This document shows, in pieces, positions 16,490 to 17,141 of a stretch of 17,141 bases of DNA (position 1 is the stretch's first letter; each line of letters starts with the position of its first letter). The translations under genes and the position numbers were made by a program. The DNA comes from Rickettsia endosymbiont of Diachasma alloeum (GTDB lineage Bacteria; Pseudomonadota; Alphaproteobacteria; Rickettsiales; Rickettsiaceae), in assembly GCA_020404485.1 (NCBI GenBank), contig DYDT01000005.1, positions 1 to 17,141 of the forward strand. Direction: 5' to 3'. The notes below the pieces were generated by a model, which saw only the letters and a program-made list of their open reading frames with translations, ran no database searches and had not been told where the DNA came from.

Positions 16490-16565
16490 GGGCGATTAGC
16501 TCAGTTGGTAGAGCATCTCGTTTACACCGAGAGGGTCGGCAGTTCGAGTCTGTCATCGCCCACCA
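16490..16565 (+). tRNA. tRNA-Val (anticodon TAC)
   Basis: This 76-base tRNA gene has a perfect acceptor stem, GGGCGAT (16490-16496) with ATCGCCC (16555-16561), then discriminator A and an encoded CCA ending at 16565. The anticodon arm TCTCG-TTTACAC-CGAGA puts TAC at 16523-16525, which reads GUA and GUG. The D arm AGCTCAGTTGGTAGAGC and T arm CAGTTCGAGTCTG are regular. It lies 100 bases after rpsT in an AT-rich gap and separates the conserved operon from the decayed region downstream. Confidence 0.97.
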
Positions 16566-17028
16566 TATTAATAATCAGCTTTCTAACCTTTCTTTACATC
16601 CTATATATATTTTGTATCTGGGTATATGTTGGCTTTATGCTGCTTTATCTTGATAAAATATCTAAATAAGAGGGACTATGAATAAAATAGTTACTCCTTT
16701 CTCTTTGTCAGCGTCTTCTAATGATACAATTTTTATGATATAGTAGGGAATTTTATACCACCTGAATGGAAAATTTAACTGCAAGGAACGGAAAAGTTTT
16801 AAGTAAAACCGCAAAACAAATTTTATCACTTGTAGTTTCACGAATACCTTATATAGAAGATAAAGCTGAAGAAATAAATATTAATGGAATAAGCTTATCA
16901 AGTGAATTGCAAGAAACTTAATATTATTTTGAGAAACTTCTTGGGCTTTGTCAGCGACGTATAAGACAGTGTTTAGTAGAACTTGAAAAAAGTGGCTATA
17001 TTAAAGTTGCTTTAATTAATATTTGTTA

Positions 17029-17076
17029 GCAACGGAAGTAAAATGATACAGAGCAACGGATAAAAATTGATACAGT
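17029..17076 (+). repeat. Two-copy 24-bp tandem repeat
   Basis: Bases 17029-17052 and 17053-17076 are adjacent copies of a 24-base unit that match at 19 positions. Both start GCAACGGA and both contain TGATACAG. In the frame at 17028 they encode SNGSKMIQ and SNG-stop-KLIQ, an octapeptide repeated once. It lies at the end of the decayed gene. The unit length is a multiple of three, which fits an old in-frame duplication or iteron-like sites. Confidence 0.5.
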
Positions 17077-17114
17077 ATTAATAGTGTATCCTCCTGGTAA
17101 GGAGGTAAAAAAGA

Positions 17115-17141
17115 ATGTTAATACTGGAGCAAATAATGGAA
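17115..17141 (+). CDS. Possible start of a gene running off the window (unrecognised)
   Basis: ATG at 17115 follows AAGGAGGT (17099-17106) at a spacing of 8 bases, the strongest Shine-Dalgarno seen in the window. It reads MLILEQIME before the sequence ends. CCTCC (17090-17094) can pair with GGAGG (17101-17105) and would hide this site in a small hairpin. Against it, the frame of the upstream pseudogene is also open across this stretch, and nine codons prove nothing. No function can be given. Confidence 0.25.

Larger units (their letters stand above)
16678..17141 (+). pseudogene. Decayed accessory gene, possibly a rickettsial replication/HTH-type protein (partial)
   Basis: Translation begins at ATG 16678 after AGAGGG and reads MNKIVTPFSLSASSNDTIFMI to a stop at 16741. 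A second frame from 16740 reads IVGNFIPPEWKI to a stop at 16776. A third frame from 16766 reads 51 codons beginning MENLTARNGKVLSK to TAA at 16919, then continues with YYFEKLLGLCQRRIRQCLVE to TAG at 17027 and TAA at 17039. It is then open for 33 codons to the window edge. The pieces read as one protein broken by two frameshifts and several nonsense changes. CQRRIRQCLVELEKSGYIKV looks like a winged-helix recognition helix. From memory, similar blocks occur in Rickettsia plasmid- or mobile-element-associated proteins, but I could not check this. No other gene is visible in this stretch. Confidence 0.6.

Noticed and set aside
16703..16956. Direct repeat CTTTGTCAGCG at 16703-16713 and 16946-16956, considered as integration-site duplication
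   Set aside because: It is only 11 bases long, does not match the tRNA-Val 3' end, and has no flanking inverted repeats, so chance is likely.

Overview
The window is a piece of an AT-rich bacterial chromosome, and everything recognisable points to Rickettsiaceae (Alphaproteobacteria, Rickettsiales), in or close to the genus Rickettsia. The evidence is strong A/T-ending codon use, rickettsial-looking EF-Tu, adenylate kinase and ribosomal protein sequences, and the gene order tRNA-Tyr, tRNA-Gly, tuf, rpsJ. That order is the chimeric elongation-factor locus known from Rickettsia prowazekii. I judged the lineage from remembered protein sequences, not from a search, so the species is not assigned.

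Layout: positions 1-49 hold the last codons of an unrecognised + strand gene. Two GC-rich hairpins (65-118) then separate it from rlmB, a 23S rRNA 2'-O-methyltransferase gene on the - strand (143-868). After a 190-bp promoter-bearing gap come tRNA-Tyr(GTA), tRNA-Gly(TCC) and tuf. Two hairpins (2607-2665) separate tuf from a continuous + strand run of 28 genes (2691-16389). This run fuses the classical S10 (rpsJ to rpsQ), spc (rplN to secY) and alpha (rpsM to rplQ) operons. adk sits between secY and rpsM, and rpsT is attached to the end with a 1-nt overlap on rplQ. Most genes abut or overlap, which implies coupled translation. The larger gaps lie after tuf, between rplC and rplD, and at the old S10/spc and spc/alpha boundaries. 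Those two boundary gaps each carry a -35/-10-like pair.

The genes form one growth-related unit. They encode most of both ribosomal subunits, the translocase channel that receives nascent membrane proteins (SecY), the RNA polymerase alpha subunit, adenylate kinase and the factor that delivers aminoacyl-tRNA. rpmJ is absent between secY and rpsM, and rpsD is absent from the alpha block.

After rpsT, tRNA-Val(TAC) marks the end of the conserved core. The last ~460 bases look like a decaying accessory gene: three open segments in different frames, in-frame stops, a 24-nt tandem repeat, and a possible new gene start with a strong Shine-Dalgarno in the last 27 bases. The core is well conserved and ordinary. 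The unusual material is in the two ends and in the intergenic hairpins. I found no CRISPR array, rRNA gene or intact insertion sequence, and nothing I can defend as a wholly new system.
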